DNA of 64,000 nucleotides from NCBI RefSeq assembly GCF_042662125.1, contig NZ_JBHSXL010000009.1, forward strand, positions 702,847 to 766,846. Direction: 5' to 3'. Origin of the DNA: Halopenitus salinus (GTDB lineage Archaea > Halobacteriota > Halobacteria > Halobacteriales > Haloferacaceae). Both the position numbers and the translations under genes were made by a program. Shown here one piece after another: positions 9,197-16,682 of this stretch; the stretch's first letter is position 1; the number at the start of each line of letters is the position of its first letter. A model generated the notes under the pieces. It made no database searches and had not been told where the DNA came from. It saw only the letters and a list, made by a program, of their open reading frames with translations.

Positions 9197-9539
9197 ACGT
9201 GAAATCGGCGGCGGCTCGCGGAAAAGGCTGGCGGCGATCCACGTCGAGGGTTCGGAGGCGGCGGTCCGAAGGGAGCGGTTCGACGTCGACGGTTCGATGC
9301 CGACGATTGGACACGCTTAAGAGTGCCCACGAGGAGGATACGGTGGGAACAGCACAGCCGTAACTCCGACTCGCCGAGGTCGCCACGCGACCCACGGCTC
9401 GGGATTGCGGCAGTGCACCGCCGGCTCCCACGGCGCGATCACCGGTTCGACGCTCGCGGTCGTCGCGAGCACCGATCGCCGGTCCGCCGCCGGGAGTCGC
9501 GGTCACGCTTTTGCGGTTGTGCCGTTCCAAGGACAAACG
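9197..9539. other. 343-bp spacer between the zinc-finger gene and rps15, no gene recognised
   Basis: Divergent intergenic region. It holds the minus-strand promoter of the zinc-finger gene (near 9222-9229) and a weak plus-strand TATA-like stretch (CGCTTTTG, near 9510) upstream of rps15. A further plus-strand TATA-like element GCTTAAG lies near 9315-9321, over 200 bp before rps15. The segment after it can form short hairpins (CCCAC with GTGGG near 9326-9346; GTCG with CGAC near 9388-9400). I could not fold it into a tRNA, SRP RNA or RNase P RNA. It may contain a small RNA, or a long 5' leader for the ribosomal operon. Confidence 0.4.
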
Positions 9540-10007
9540 ATGGCACGAATACACACACGACGCCGCGGCTCGTCCGGTTCGGACAAGCCCGTGGCAGACG
9601 ACCCGCCGGAGTGGAGCGACGTCGACGCCGACGCGATCGAATCCCGCGTCGTCGAGCTGGCCGACCAGGGATACGACCCGAGCCAGATCGGCATGAAACT
9701 GCGCGACGAGGGCGTGAAAGGGACCTCGATCCCGGACGTCAAGCTCGCGACCGGAAAGAAGATCACGGAGATCCTCGAGGAGAACGACGCCGCCGGCGAG
9801 GTGCCGGAGGACTTCTACAACCTCCTCGAGCGCGCGGTCCGCCTCCGCGAGCACATGGACGAGAACCCGCAGGACCACCAGAACAAGCGGGCGCTCCAGA
9901 ACACCGAATCGAAGATCCGCCGTCTCGCCGACTACTACCGCGGCGACAAGCTCGACGAGGAGTTCAACTACACCTACGAGACCGCGGCCGAGATCGTCGA
10001 GGACTAA
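9540..10007 (+). CDS. rps15: 30S ribosomal protein S15
   Basis: Small-subunit ribosomal protein uS15, binding 16S rRNA early in assembly. The 155-residue product begins MARIHTRRRGSSGSDKP, has the archaeal/eukaryotic N-terminal extension (YDPSQIGMKLRDEGVKG, PDVKLATGKKI) and the core S15 helices (LLERAVRLREHMDENPQDHQ, then ESKIRRLADYYR). The ATG at 9540 is the canonical archaeal start; an open frame extends 45 codons upstream but is not conserved-looking. It leads the operon rps15 / DHH protein / pcc1 / rps3ae, a gene order kept in many Euryarchaeota. Confidence 0.97.
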   Translation: MARIHTRRRGSSGSDKPVADDPPEWSDVDADAIESRVVELADQGYDPSQIGMKLRDEGVKGTSIPDVKLATGKKITEILEENDAAGEVPEDFYNLLERAVRLREHMDENPQDHQNKRALQNTESKIRRLADYYRGDKLDEEFNYTYETAAEIVED

Positions 10008-10044
10008 AGACGCGTCCCGAGCGCGACTCCCCGTGACCACGACA

Positions 10045-11310
10045 ATGCCCGGAACCACCGCCGCCGAAACCACGACTGGGACGCTCGCCGACGCCGTCGG
10101 TGACGCGCCGTTCGTTCGGCTCGTCGCCAGCGACGACGGCGACGCGCTGGCAGCGGCGGCGCTGCTCGCCCGGGTCGCACGCGCTATCGACGTTCCCTAC
10201 CAGGTCCGCGTGAACGCGGACCCGATCCGCGCGCTCCGTTCGGTCGCGACCGAGGGATCCGAGGCCGAGTCGGCGGACGTCTCGATCGCGATCGGCTCCG
10301 GCGCACGAACGGCGGACGTCGACGTGGGATCCGACTCCGGGATCCGCGCCATTTCCGGGACCGACTCCGCAGCGAGCGCGAGCGCGTTCGCGGTCGCACG
10401 GAAACTGGGACTCGATCCGGACCCCGTCCTCGCGCTCGCCGGCGTCGTCGCCTCGGACGGCCCCTCCGACTCCGACGAGGTCGGGGACGTCCTCGAGGCC
10501 GGCGAACGGCGTGACCTGGTCGAGCGACGACCGGGAGTCGCGCTGCCGTCCCTCGAGTCCGTCGAGGGGATGGCGACGGGACTGGCCGCCTCGACCCTGA
10601 TCTTGGCGCCCACCTCCGGCGATCCGGAGGCCGCGCGAGAGGTCATCTCGGAGGCCGGGATCGACGAGACGACGGCGTCGGGATCGATGCCAGTCGACGA
10701 TCACAGGCGGCTCGCCTCGTTGCTCGCGGTCGACGTCTGCGGCGCGCCGAGCGCGAGCGACCGTTCGGCGACCGCACTCGATCGCGTGCTTCGTCCCTAC
10801 GCGATCGCCGGCTCCGCTCCGTTCGCGACCGTCGGCGGCTACGCCGACGTGCTTCGAGCGCTCGCTCGGGAGGCCCCCGGAACGGGAATCGCGCTCGCCA
10901 TCTCCGAGAGCGACCCCGACGAGGGGCTTCGCTCGGCCGCGCTCGAGACGTGGCGGTCACACGGCATGGCGGTCCACCGCGCGCTCGACGGCGGGACGGC
11001 GAACCGCTACGACGGGGTCTACGAGGTCCGCCTCGAGGCCCCGGACGGCGTCCTCGCGACCGCCGCCGAGGTGGTTCGCGATTTCCGCTCGCCGGAACCG
11101 ATCGCGATCGCGGCGGACGTCGACGGCGGCCGGATCGCCGTCGCGGCGACGCGATCCGACGGCGTCGGGAACACGCTCCGCTCCGTGGCCGACGAGTTCG
11201 ACGCCGCGGGTTGGGGCGGCCCGGCGCGCGGCGGCGTTCGAGCGACGGACGCCACCGACGTGGCGCCCGCGGAATTGCTCGAGGCGACCAGGGAGGCGCT
11301 CCGCGGATGA
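10045..11310 (+). CDS. DHH-family (RecJ-like) protein, probably without intact catalytic motifs
   Basis: A 421-residue RecJ/DHH-related protein, placed by its position between S15 and Pcc1, where Euryarchaeota carry a RecJ-like gene, and by weak motif resemblance. The first motif, usually an H-D-x-D block, reads SDDGDALAAAALL near residue 29. The second appears as VSIAIGSG. The DHH triad itself is not visible where expected (RAISGTDSAASASA). A DHHA1-like C-terminal RNA/DNA-binding region is plausible (VDGGRIAVAATRS). It may thus be a non-catalytic nucleic-acid-binding relative. The start could also be the GTG at 10033. Its stop codon overlaps the Pcc1 start (ATGA). Calling it simply RecJ nuclease would be over-confident. 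Confidence 0.7.
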   Translation: MPGTTAAETTTGTLADAVGDAPFVRLVASDDGDALAAAALLARVARAIDVPYQVRVNADPIRALRSVATEGSEAESADVSIAIGSGARTADVDVGSDSGIRAISGTDSAASASAFAVARKLGLDPDPVLALAGVVASDGPSDSDEVGDVLEAGERRDLVERRPGVALPSLESVEGMATGLAASTLILAPTSGDPEAAREVISEAGIDETTASGSMPVDDHRRLASLLAVDVCGAPSASDRSATALDRVLRPYAIAGSAPFATVGGYADVLRALAREAPGTGIALAISESDPDEGLRSAALETWRSHGMAVHRALDGGTANRYDGVYEVRLEAPDGVLATAAEVVRDFRSPEPIAIAADVDGGRIAVAATRSDGVGNTLRSVADEFDAAGWGGPARGGVRATDATDVAPAELLEATREALRG

Positions 11311-11684
11311 GCGAGCCGACCGATTCACACGACACGTCGGACGAGCCGCGACGGACGGCGACGGTCAGAACCCGCCACGACGACCCCACGGTCGTCGACG
11401 CCGCGGTCGCCCCGGACGACACCGAGTCGATGGACGGAACCGTCGACGGCGACGCCACGGTCGTCCGCCGGGTGGACCGCGAGACGACCGGCGGCCTGCA
11501 GTCGACGGTGGACGACTACCTCCGGAACCTGCACGTCGCCGATCGCGTCGCGGAACGCGGTCGTTCCCACGCGAGCGCATCCGACGGGACGGACGGCGGC
11601 CGGAACGCGGACGGGGGAGGCGCGGACGCGGTGGCGAACAGACACGCAGACGAACACGACACCACACCAACACACGACACATGA
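11307..11684 (+). CDS. pcc1: KEOPS complex subunit Pcc1
   Basis: Small dimerising subunit of KEOPS, the complex that makes the universal t6A modification of ANN-decoding tRNAs together with Kae1, Bud32 and Cgi121. The 125-residue product has a typical Pcc1 core of about 65 residues (from TATVRTRHDD through DGDATVVRRVDRETTGGLQ to STVDDYLRNLHVADRV). It is followed by a low-complexity haloarchaeal tail rich in D, G, H and A. Both ends overlap neighbours by ATGA: the ATG overlaps the DHH gene stop and the stop overlaps the S3Ae start, so the genes are translationally coupled. Confidence 0.85.
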   Translation: MSEPTDSHDTSDEPRRTATVRTRHDDPTVVDAAVAPDDTESMDGTVDGDATVVRRVDRETTGGLQSTVDDYLRNLHVADRVAERGRSHASASDGTDGGRNADGGGADAVANRHADEHDTTPTHDT

Positions 11685-12322
11685 GCGAACGATCCGTATC
11701 CAGACAGAAACAGGGGAAGCGATGGTACTCGGTGCTCGCGCCCGAGCAGTTCGACAGGGCCGAGATCGGCGAGACCCTCGCCGAGGAGCCCGAGCAGGTC
11801 GTCGGCCGGACGATCACGACCACGCTCGGCGAACTGAACCAGGACAGCGGCGCGAACAACACGAAGCTGACGTTCAAGATCACGGACGTCGGCAGCGACA
11901 CGGCCTACACCGAGTTCGTGAAGTACGAGCTGACGCGCGATTACCTGCGCTCGCTCGTCCGTCGCGGCTCCTCGAAGGTCGAGGCGTCCATCACCGTGTT
12001 GACGACGGACGACTACCGCGTCCGCCTCCAGCCCGTCTCCTTCACGACGAAGAAGGCCGACCGCTCCCAGGAGCAGGCCATCCGCCGCGTGATGATCGAC
12101 CAGGTCCACGAGGCCGCCGCCGAGCGGACCTTCGAGGACCTCGTCGACTCCGTGGTCGAGGGACGGCTCTCCTCTGCGATCTACGGCGACGCGAAGACGA
12201 TCTATCCGCTTCGCCGCGTCGAGGTCCAGAAACTCACCCTCGAGGCGCGTCCCGAGGAGGTCGCCGCCGAGGAGGAGGCCGCGGTCGACGTGGACTCCGA
12301 GGACGTCGCCGTCGACGAGTAG
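11681..12322 (+). CDS. rps3ae: 30S ribosomal protein S3Ae (eS1)
   Basis: Archaeal/eukaryotic small-subunit protein eS1, placed near the mRNA exit site. The 213-residue product shows family segments QKQGKRWYSVLAP, IGETLAEEPEQVVGRT, LTFKITDV, RDYLRSLVRRGSSKVE and YPLRRVEVQKLTLEARP. Length fits the family, with an acidic C-terminal tail typical of halophiles. It overlaps the upstream pcc1 stop codon by ATGA. Its stop codon is followed after about 30 bp by a run of nine T residues, the probable end of the operon. Confidence 0.96.
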   Translation: MSERSVSRQKQGKRWYSVLAPEQFDRAEIGETLAEEPEQVVGRTITTTLGELNQDSGANNTKLTFKITDVGSDTAYTEFVKYELTRDYLRSLVRRGSSKVEASITVLTTDDYRVRLQPVSFTTKKADRSQEQAIRRVMIDQVHEAAAERTFEDLVDSVVEGRLSSAIYGDAKTIYPLRRVEVQKLTLEARPEEVAAEEEAAVDVDSEDVAVDE

Positions 12323-12351
12323 GCGACGACCGCACCGCGACCCGATTCTCG

Positions 12352-12360
12352 TTTTTTTTT
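12352..12360 (+). terminator. T-run terminator after rps3ae
   Basis: Nine consecutive T residues 29 bp past the S3Ae stop codon, preceded by C-rich sequence without an obvious hairpin. Archaeal RNA polymerase terminates on oligo-T runs in the non-template strand, and such runs are rare in this GC-rich window. Confidence 0.7.
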
Positions 12361-12417
12361 CGGCTCGATAGCTACGCCGGCGCGACCGCCGCCGTCGATC
12401 GCCGACCCGGAGACGAA

Positions 12418-12428
12418 ACGTTGAAACG
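12418..12428 (+). promoter_or_regulatory. Likely TATA-type promoter element of rpoL
   Basis: ACGTTGAAACG centred about 27 bp upstream of the rpoL ATG at 12451, just after the T-run terminator, consistent with independent, leaderless transcription of rpoL. Confidence 0.4.
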
Positions 12429-12450
12429 CCGCTCCGGCCTACCCCAGGCC

Positions 12451-12729
12451 ATGGAACTGCGGGTCATCGACAAGAGCGAGCAGGAACTCCGCATCGAGAT
12501 CGCCGGCGAGGACCACACGTTCATGAACGTCCTGAAGGGCGCGCTGTTGGAGACCGAGGAGGTCACCGCGGCGACCTACGACGTCAACCCCGAGCAGTCG
12601 GGCGGCCAGACGGATCCGGTTCTCACGGTCAAGACCGATGGCGCCGACCCGCTCGACGCCGTCGCGGACGCCGCCGGGTCGATCACGGACCAGACGACCG
12701 CGCTCGCGGACGCGGTGCGGGCCGCCTGA
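12451..12729 (+). CDS. rpoL: DNA-directed RNA polymerase subunit L
   Basis: Small subunit of archaeal RNA polymerase, equivalent to eukaryotic Rpb11/AC19, which pairs with RpoD in the assembly platform. The 92-residue product begins MELRVIDKSEQELRIEI and contains the diagnostic GEDHTFMNVLKGALLE motif near residues 20-35, followed by VTAATYDVNPEQSGGQTDP. Length is normal. It stands alone between the S3Ae operon and hisF, which is on the opposite strand. Confidence 0.96.
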   Translation: MELRVIDKSEQELRIEIAGEDHTFMNVLKGALLETEEVTAATYDVNPEQSGGQTDPVLTVKTDGADPLDAVADAAGSITDQTTALADAVRAA

Positions 12730-12887
12730 AGCCGGCGCCCCACCTGAAGCCGCGGAGCGCCTGAGGCCGCGATCCCCTCATAGCTACGGCCCGTCCGACC
12801 GTCCGGATCCGAGTGCTGCCCGACGCTCGCGGCGGATTCGATTCGGCTCGACTCGCGGACCGCTTCTCGCGAGATCGTGGTCCCCAT

Positions 12888-13703
12888 CTACAGTCGAACC
12901 GGGACGCCCCGCTCGTCGAGATACTGTTTGACCTCCTCGATCGTGTACTCGCCGAAGTGGAATATCGACGCCGCCAGCGCCGCGTCCGCGTCGGCCTCCG
13001 TGAACACCTCGTAGGCGTCTTCCGGGCCCCCACACCCGGAGGAGGCGATCACGGGCGTCGAGACGCTCTCGGTGACGGCGCGCATGAGCGGGACGTCGTA
13101 GCCGTCCTTCGTCCCGTCCCTGTCGATCGAGTTGATGAACAGCTCGCCGGCGCCGCGCGATTCGGCCTCCCTCGCCCACTCGATCGCGTCGATGCCGGTC
13201 CCCTCTCTGCCGCCCTTCTTCGTACACTCGAACCAGACCGACTCGCCGTCGACCTCGACGTAGTGTTCGCCCCCGTCGTCGTGGCGGCGGCGGGCGTCGA
13301 TGGAGATGACGATGCACTGCGAGCCGAAGGCGGCCGCCCCCTCGTCGATGAGTTCCGGCCGCTCGAGGGCGCCGGTCGTGATGGAGACCTTGTCGGCGCC
13401 GGCGCGCAGGGTCTCCTTGATGTCCTCCGTCGTCCGGATGCCGCCGCCGACCGTGAGCGGGATGAAACACTCGTCGGCGACGCCGCGGACGACGTCGAGC
13501 ATGGTCTCCCTGCCGTCCGCCGAGGCCGTGATGTCGAGGAAGACGAACTCGTCGGCGCCCGACTCGTTGTACTTGCGCGCCAGCTCGACGGGGTCGCCCG
13601 TGTACTCCAGGTTCTCGAAGTTGACCCCGGTGTAGACGGCCGCGTTCCCGTCCTCGTCGAGGTCGACGTCGATGCAGGGGATGATCCGTTTCGTGAGTCC
13701 CAT
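12888..13703 (-). CDS. hisF: Imidazole glycerol phosphate synthase subunit HisF
   Basis: Cyclase subunit that, with glutaminase HisH, makes imidazole glycerol phosphate and AICAR from PRFAR in histidine synthesis. The 271-residue TIM barrel carries the catalytic aspartates in CIDVD (residue 11) and SIDRDGTKDG (about residue 185 in this slightly extended version), the phosphate-binding VGGGIRT motif near 85 and SSGCGGPEDAYEV near 232. No other his gene is adjacent, so it is a detached pathway gene as often seen in Archaea. A TTTTAAC TATA box (plus-strand 13731-13738) lies about 28 bp upstream of the ATG, indicating a leaderless mRNA. Confidence 0.96.
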   Translation of the reverse strand: MGLTKRIIPCIDVDLDEDGNAAVYTGVNFENLEYTGDPVELARKYNESGADEFVFLDITASADGRETMLDVVRGVADECFIPLTVGGGIRTTEDIKETLRAGADKVSITTGALERPELIDEGAAAFGSQCIVISIDARRRHDDGGEHYVEVDGESVWFECTKKGGREGTGIDAIEWAREAESRGAGELFINSIDRDGTKDGYDVPLMRAVTESVSTPVIASSGCGGPEDAYEVFTEADADAALAASIFHFGEYTIEEVKQYLDERGVPVRL

Positions 13704-13730
13704 TCGTTGCCGACACTACCCGCCGGATGG

Positions 13731-13740
13731 GTTAAAAGGG
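13731..13740 (-). promoter_or_regulatory. TATA box of hisF
   Basis: On the minus strand this reads CCCTTTTAAC, a good haloarchaeal TATA element about 28 bp upstream of the hisF ATG at 13703. Confidence 0.6.
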
Positions 13741-13799
13741 TCCGGGGTCGGCGGGCTGGAGCGAACGGACGGCGGTCCCGACTCGACGGGGAGTGACGG

Positions 13800-14276
13800 T
13801 CAAAGCTCGACGCCGGAGGGGATGAGGCTCTCGCCGCGGAGCAGGTTGCCGTCGGGGTCGTAGACGAGGAACGTGCGCTTGTCGTACGTGACGAGCACCT
13901 CGCCGTCGATCGCGATCTCGACGCGGTAGCGTCCCTCCTCGTCGTCGTCAGTGGCCCGCCCGTACTCGCGGGCGGCCCGAATGAACCCGAGGACGTCCTC
14001 GGCCGCCTCGTTCAACTCGAGGACGAACTCGCCGGTGACGCGGTTCGTCACGGCGACGACGCCCGTCGCGGACTCATCCTCGATCGGCTCGCGAAGCCGA
14101 AAGGCGACGTCCGTCTCCTCGGCCGCGAGCAGATCGCCGTCGGGACCGGTGAGCCGGTCCGTCAACAGTCCCTCGGGGCCGTGAAAGTCGATCCGCACGA
14201 ACGGCTTTCGCGGATCGCCGTCGCCGCCGTCGCGCTCGACGCCCTCGACCGTCAGTTCGAAGTGGTCCCGCCGCAT
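13800..14276 (-). CDS. Uncharacterised haloarchaeal protein (DUF5793-like)
   Basis: A 158-residue soluble acidic protein starting MRRDHFELTVEG. Recognisable blocks are FVRIDFHGPEGLL, VTNRVTGEFVLELNEAAEDVLGF, and a C-terminal YRVEIAIDGEVLVTYDKRTFLVYDPDGNLL. It resembles proteins I know only as a conserved haloarchaeal family of unknown function; there is no signal peptide or membrane segment. The ATG at 14276 was chosen because the family-like sequence begins there, although the open frame extends far upstream. It is transcribed divergently from the membrane protein at 14397, across a 120-bp spacer that holds a 16-bp tandem repeat. Confidence 0.75.
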   Translation of the reverse strand: MRRDHFELTVEGVERDGGDGDPRKPFVRIDFHGPEGLLTDRLTGPDGDLLAAEETDVAFRLREPIEDESATGVVAVTNRVTGEFVLELNEAAEDVLGFIRAAREYGRATDDDEEGRYRVEIAIDGEVLVTYDKRTFLVYDPDGNLLRGESLIPSGVEL

Positions 14277-14318
14277 TTCCCGTTCGACGGTTGGCGGTCT
14301 GTGGGTATGAACGTAACG

Positions 14319-14350
14319 CCCGACGGGTTCGACGCCCGACCGGTTCGACG
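14319..14350. repeat. Two tandem 16-bp repeats in a divergent promoter region
   Basis: Two adjacent copies of CCCGACNGGTTCGACG (14319-14334 and 14335-14350) differing at one base. They sit between the divergent starts at 14276 and 14397 and just upstream of the TATA box at 14367. A regulator-binding site is possible; nothing else shows it. Confidence 0.6.
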
Positions 14351-14366
14351 CGCACCCACCGGTCGT

Positions 14367-14374
14367 TTTAACCT
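14367..14374 (+). promoter_or_regulatory. TATA box of the membrane-protein gene at 14397
   Basis: TTTTAACC about 28 bp upstream of the ATG at 14397, matching a leaderless haloarchaeal promoter. Confidence 0.55.
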
Positions 14375-14396
14375 CCCCTCCGCGTTCGGTAGGGAC

Positions 14397-14909
14397 ATGG
14401 TCTGGGTCCGCTCGGAATACGTCGGGGAGCTCGCGGTCGTCTCCGCGTGGCTGGCCGCGTTGGTCCCCTGGAACGTGACGTACGCCTCGATCCCGGGGTA
14501 CGGGAACGCGCTGTTCCTCCGGTATCCGTTCCTCGAGGTGCAGTACCTGATCGGCTGGACGATCGAGGAGCGGTCGTTCTTCCTGCGTCCCATCGGTCGA
14601 GCCATCCGCACGCAGGCGGGAGAGGTCGTCTACGACGCCTACATTGCGTGGGCGATCGGCTCCGCGCTGATAGCGCTCGCCGTGTTCGTCTCGATCCTCT
14701 ATTACCTCGAGGAGGAGCGTCTCGAGGCCGGCCCGGTCGACCCCGCGAAGGTCATCGGCGCCGCGTTGCTCGCCGCCGGTATCGTCCTCGGCGTGACGAA
14801 CTACCTCCTCGTCGCCCTCGGCGTGCCGGGGATCCCGATCCCAGTTGGGACGGTCCTCGTCATCGGCCTCGGAGGCACGTTGCTGCTGGCCGAACGACGC
14901 GAGGAGTGA
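14397..14909 (+). CDS. Uncharacterised haloarchaeal membrane protein
   Basis: A 170-residue integral membrane protein beginning MVWVRSEYVGELAVVSAWL. Four hydrophobic segments are visible: residues about 10-30, 80-102 (AWAIGSALIALAVFVSILYY), 118-140 and 145-162. Between the first and second lies a loop that includes FLRYPFLEVQYLIGWTIEER, conserved in haloarchaeal homologues I remember only as unnamed proteins. No catalytic motif is seen. It precedes the secretion ATPase by about 150 bp on the same strand; I infer no functional link. Confidence 0.75.
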   Translation: MVWVRSEYVGELAVVSAWLAALVPWNVTYASIPGYGNALFLRYPFLEVQYLIGWTIEERSFFLRPIGRAIRTQAGEVVYDAYIAWAIGSALIALAVFVSILYYLEEERLEAGPVDPAKVIGAALLAAGIVLGVTNYLLVALGVPGIPIPVGTVLVIGLGGTLLLAERREE

Positions 14910-15056
14910 TCCGTCCGACGGATCTCCGGCGGTCCGGTGGTGGATTCTCGGCCGTCTGGCTGCGGGTTCTCGGCGTGCTATCGGCGCCTTCCCGCCCGCG
15001 CCCGATCGACGGGACGCCTTTATGGTCCCGGATGGAGTACGCCACACGCACGAAGG

Positions 15057-16682
15057 ATGTCGGGGGAAACGCTCGCCGGCGGGATCGAGGGGCGCATCGA
15101 GACGCTTCGCCGCCGCGCGAGGTACACCTGGGAGCTGCTTCGCGGCGTCGACGTCGCGGTGCGTCCGTTTCGACCGGGCGAGGACGGCCCCCTCGGGTCG
15201 TTCTCACCGCCGGCGGACGAAACCGAAGTGGACCGCTACTGGGTGAACGCGCCGTTCGCCTACGTCGTCATCACCCACGACGACGAGGAGAGCGAGTACC
15301 GGTATCACGCCGTCGAGCCCGACCTCGACGAGTTCGCGGCCTCGCTGCTCGAGCGCATCGTCGAGGACATCCGCGATCCGCTGTTGTACCGCTCGGGAAC
15401 CGACGCCGCCGAGGAGGAGACGCTCCGCGAGGAGCTCGAGTCGCTGCTCGAACAGTACGGCACCAACGTCGACATGGCCACGTTTCACGCCCTGTTTTAT
15501 TACCTCTACCGCGACTTCCGGGCGTTCGGAAAGGTCGACCCCCTCCTGAACGACGCCCACATCGAGGACGTCTCCTGTGACGGCTACGACCTGCCGATAT
15601 TCGTCTATCACGACGACTACACCGACCTCGAGACGAACGTCACGTACGGTCGCAAGGAGCTCGACAACTACGTGATCCGCCTCGCCCAGCAGTCCGGCAA
15701 ACACATCTCGGTCGGCGAGCCGATCGTTGAGACGACGCTGCCGGACGGCTCGCGGGCCGAGCTCGCGCTCGGCGAGGAGGTCACCCCGCGCGGGTCCGCG
15801 TTCACCATCCGCCAGTACGCCGAGGAGCCGTTCACGCCGATCGACCTGATCGACTACGGGACCTTCTCGATCGAGCAGATGGCCTACTTCTGGCTGTGTA
15901 TCGAACACAACAAGTCGCTCATCTTCGCGGGCGGGACCGCGTCCGGAAAGACCACCTCGATGAACGCGGTCTCGATGTTCATCCCGCCGCGAGCGAAGGT
16001 GCTCACGATCGAGGACACCCGCGAGCTCTCCTTGTACCACGACAACTGGCTCTCCTCCGTGACCCGCGAGCGGCTCCACGAGGGGACCGACATCGACATG
16101 TACGACCTGCTCCGGTCGGCGCTGCGTCACCGCCCGGAGTACATCCTCGTCGGCGAGGTCCGCGGCGAGGAGGCGGTGACGCTGTTTCAGGCGATGAACA
16201 CGGGCCACACCACGTTCTCGACGATGCACGCGGACTCGATCGAGACGGTCATCAACCGCCTCGAGAACGACCCGATCAACGTCCCGCGGGCGATGGTCCA
16301 GTCGCTCGACATGTTGTCGGTTCAGACGCTCGTCCGGTCGGACGACGAGCGCGTTCGGCGGGCGAAGGTGATAGGCGAGATCGGCGGCATCGACCAGCGG
16401 ACCGGCGAGCTGGACTACTCGTCCGCCTTCGAGTGGCGGCCGGGAAGCGACGCGTTCGTCGCCAACGACTCCGAGCTCCTCTCGGAGATCCAGGAGGAAC
16501 GGGGCTGGAACCGCGGGTCCCTCCTCTCGGAGATCCGCCGCCGGGAGCGGTTCCTGGAGATCCTGGTGGATCTGGAGATAACCGGATACAAGCGTTTCAC
16601 GGCGCTCGTAAACGAGTACTACGCGAACCCCGATCGGGTGATGAACCGCCTCGAAACGGAACTCGAGGGTGCGGACGCATGA
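15057..16682 (+). CDS. Type II/IV secretion system ATPase (PilB/GspE-like)
   Basis: Cytoplasmic hexameric ATPase that powers assembly of archaeal type IV pilus-like structures. The 541-residue product starts MSGETLAGGIEGR. It has an N-terminal archaeal domain, a conserved PLLNDAHIEDVSCDGYD segment near residue 160, Walker A GGTASGKTTSMN near 292-303, an Asp-box IEDTREL near 316, Walker B YILVGEVRG near 361-370 and a His-box TGHTTFSTMHAD near 380. A TTTATG element about 35 bp upstream may be the promoter. The next gene overlaps or abuts it and encodes the matching membrane platform. No pilin or prepilin peptidase is nearby, so the filament subunits must be encoded elsewhere. Confidence 0.9.
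   Translation: MSGETLAGGIEGRIETLRRRARYTWELLRGVDVAVRPFRPGEDGPLGSFSPPADETEVDRYWVNAPFAYVVITHDDEESEYRYHAVEPDLDEFAASLLERIVEDIRDPLLYRSGTDAAEEETLREELESLLEQYGTNVDMATFHALFYYLYRDFRAFGKVDPLLNDAHIEDVSCDGYDLPIFVYHDDYTDLETNVTYGRKELDNYVIRLAQQSGKHISVGEPIVETTLPDGSRAELALGEEVTPRGSAFTIRQYAEEPFTPIDLIDYGTFSIEQMAYFWLCIEHNKSLIFAGGTASGKTTSMNAVSMFIPPRAKVLTIEDTRELSLYHDNWLSSVTRERLHEGTDIDMYDLLRSALRHRPEYILVGEVRGEEAVTLFQAMNTGHTTFSTMHADSIETVINRLENDPINVPRAMVQSLDMLSVQTLVRSDDERVRRAKVIGEIGGIDQRTGELDYSSAFEWRPGSDAFVANDSELLSEIQEERGWNRGSLLSEIRRRERFLEILVDLEITGYKRFTALVNEYYANPDRVMNRLETELEGADA

Noticed and set aside
9343..9363. Seven-codon leaderless mini-ORF starting GTG after the TATA-like element
   Set aside because: Too short to distinguish from chance.
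9440..9480. GGTTCGAC sequence resembling a tRNA T-loop
   Set aside because: Flanking bases do not form a five-base-pair T stem and no acceptor or anticodon arm could be built.
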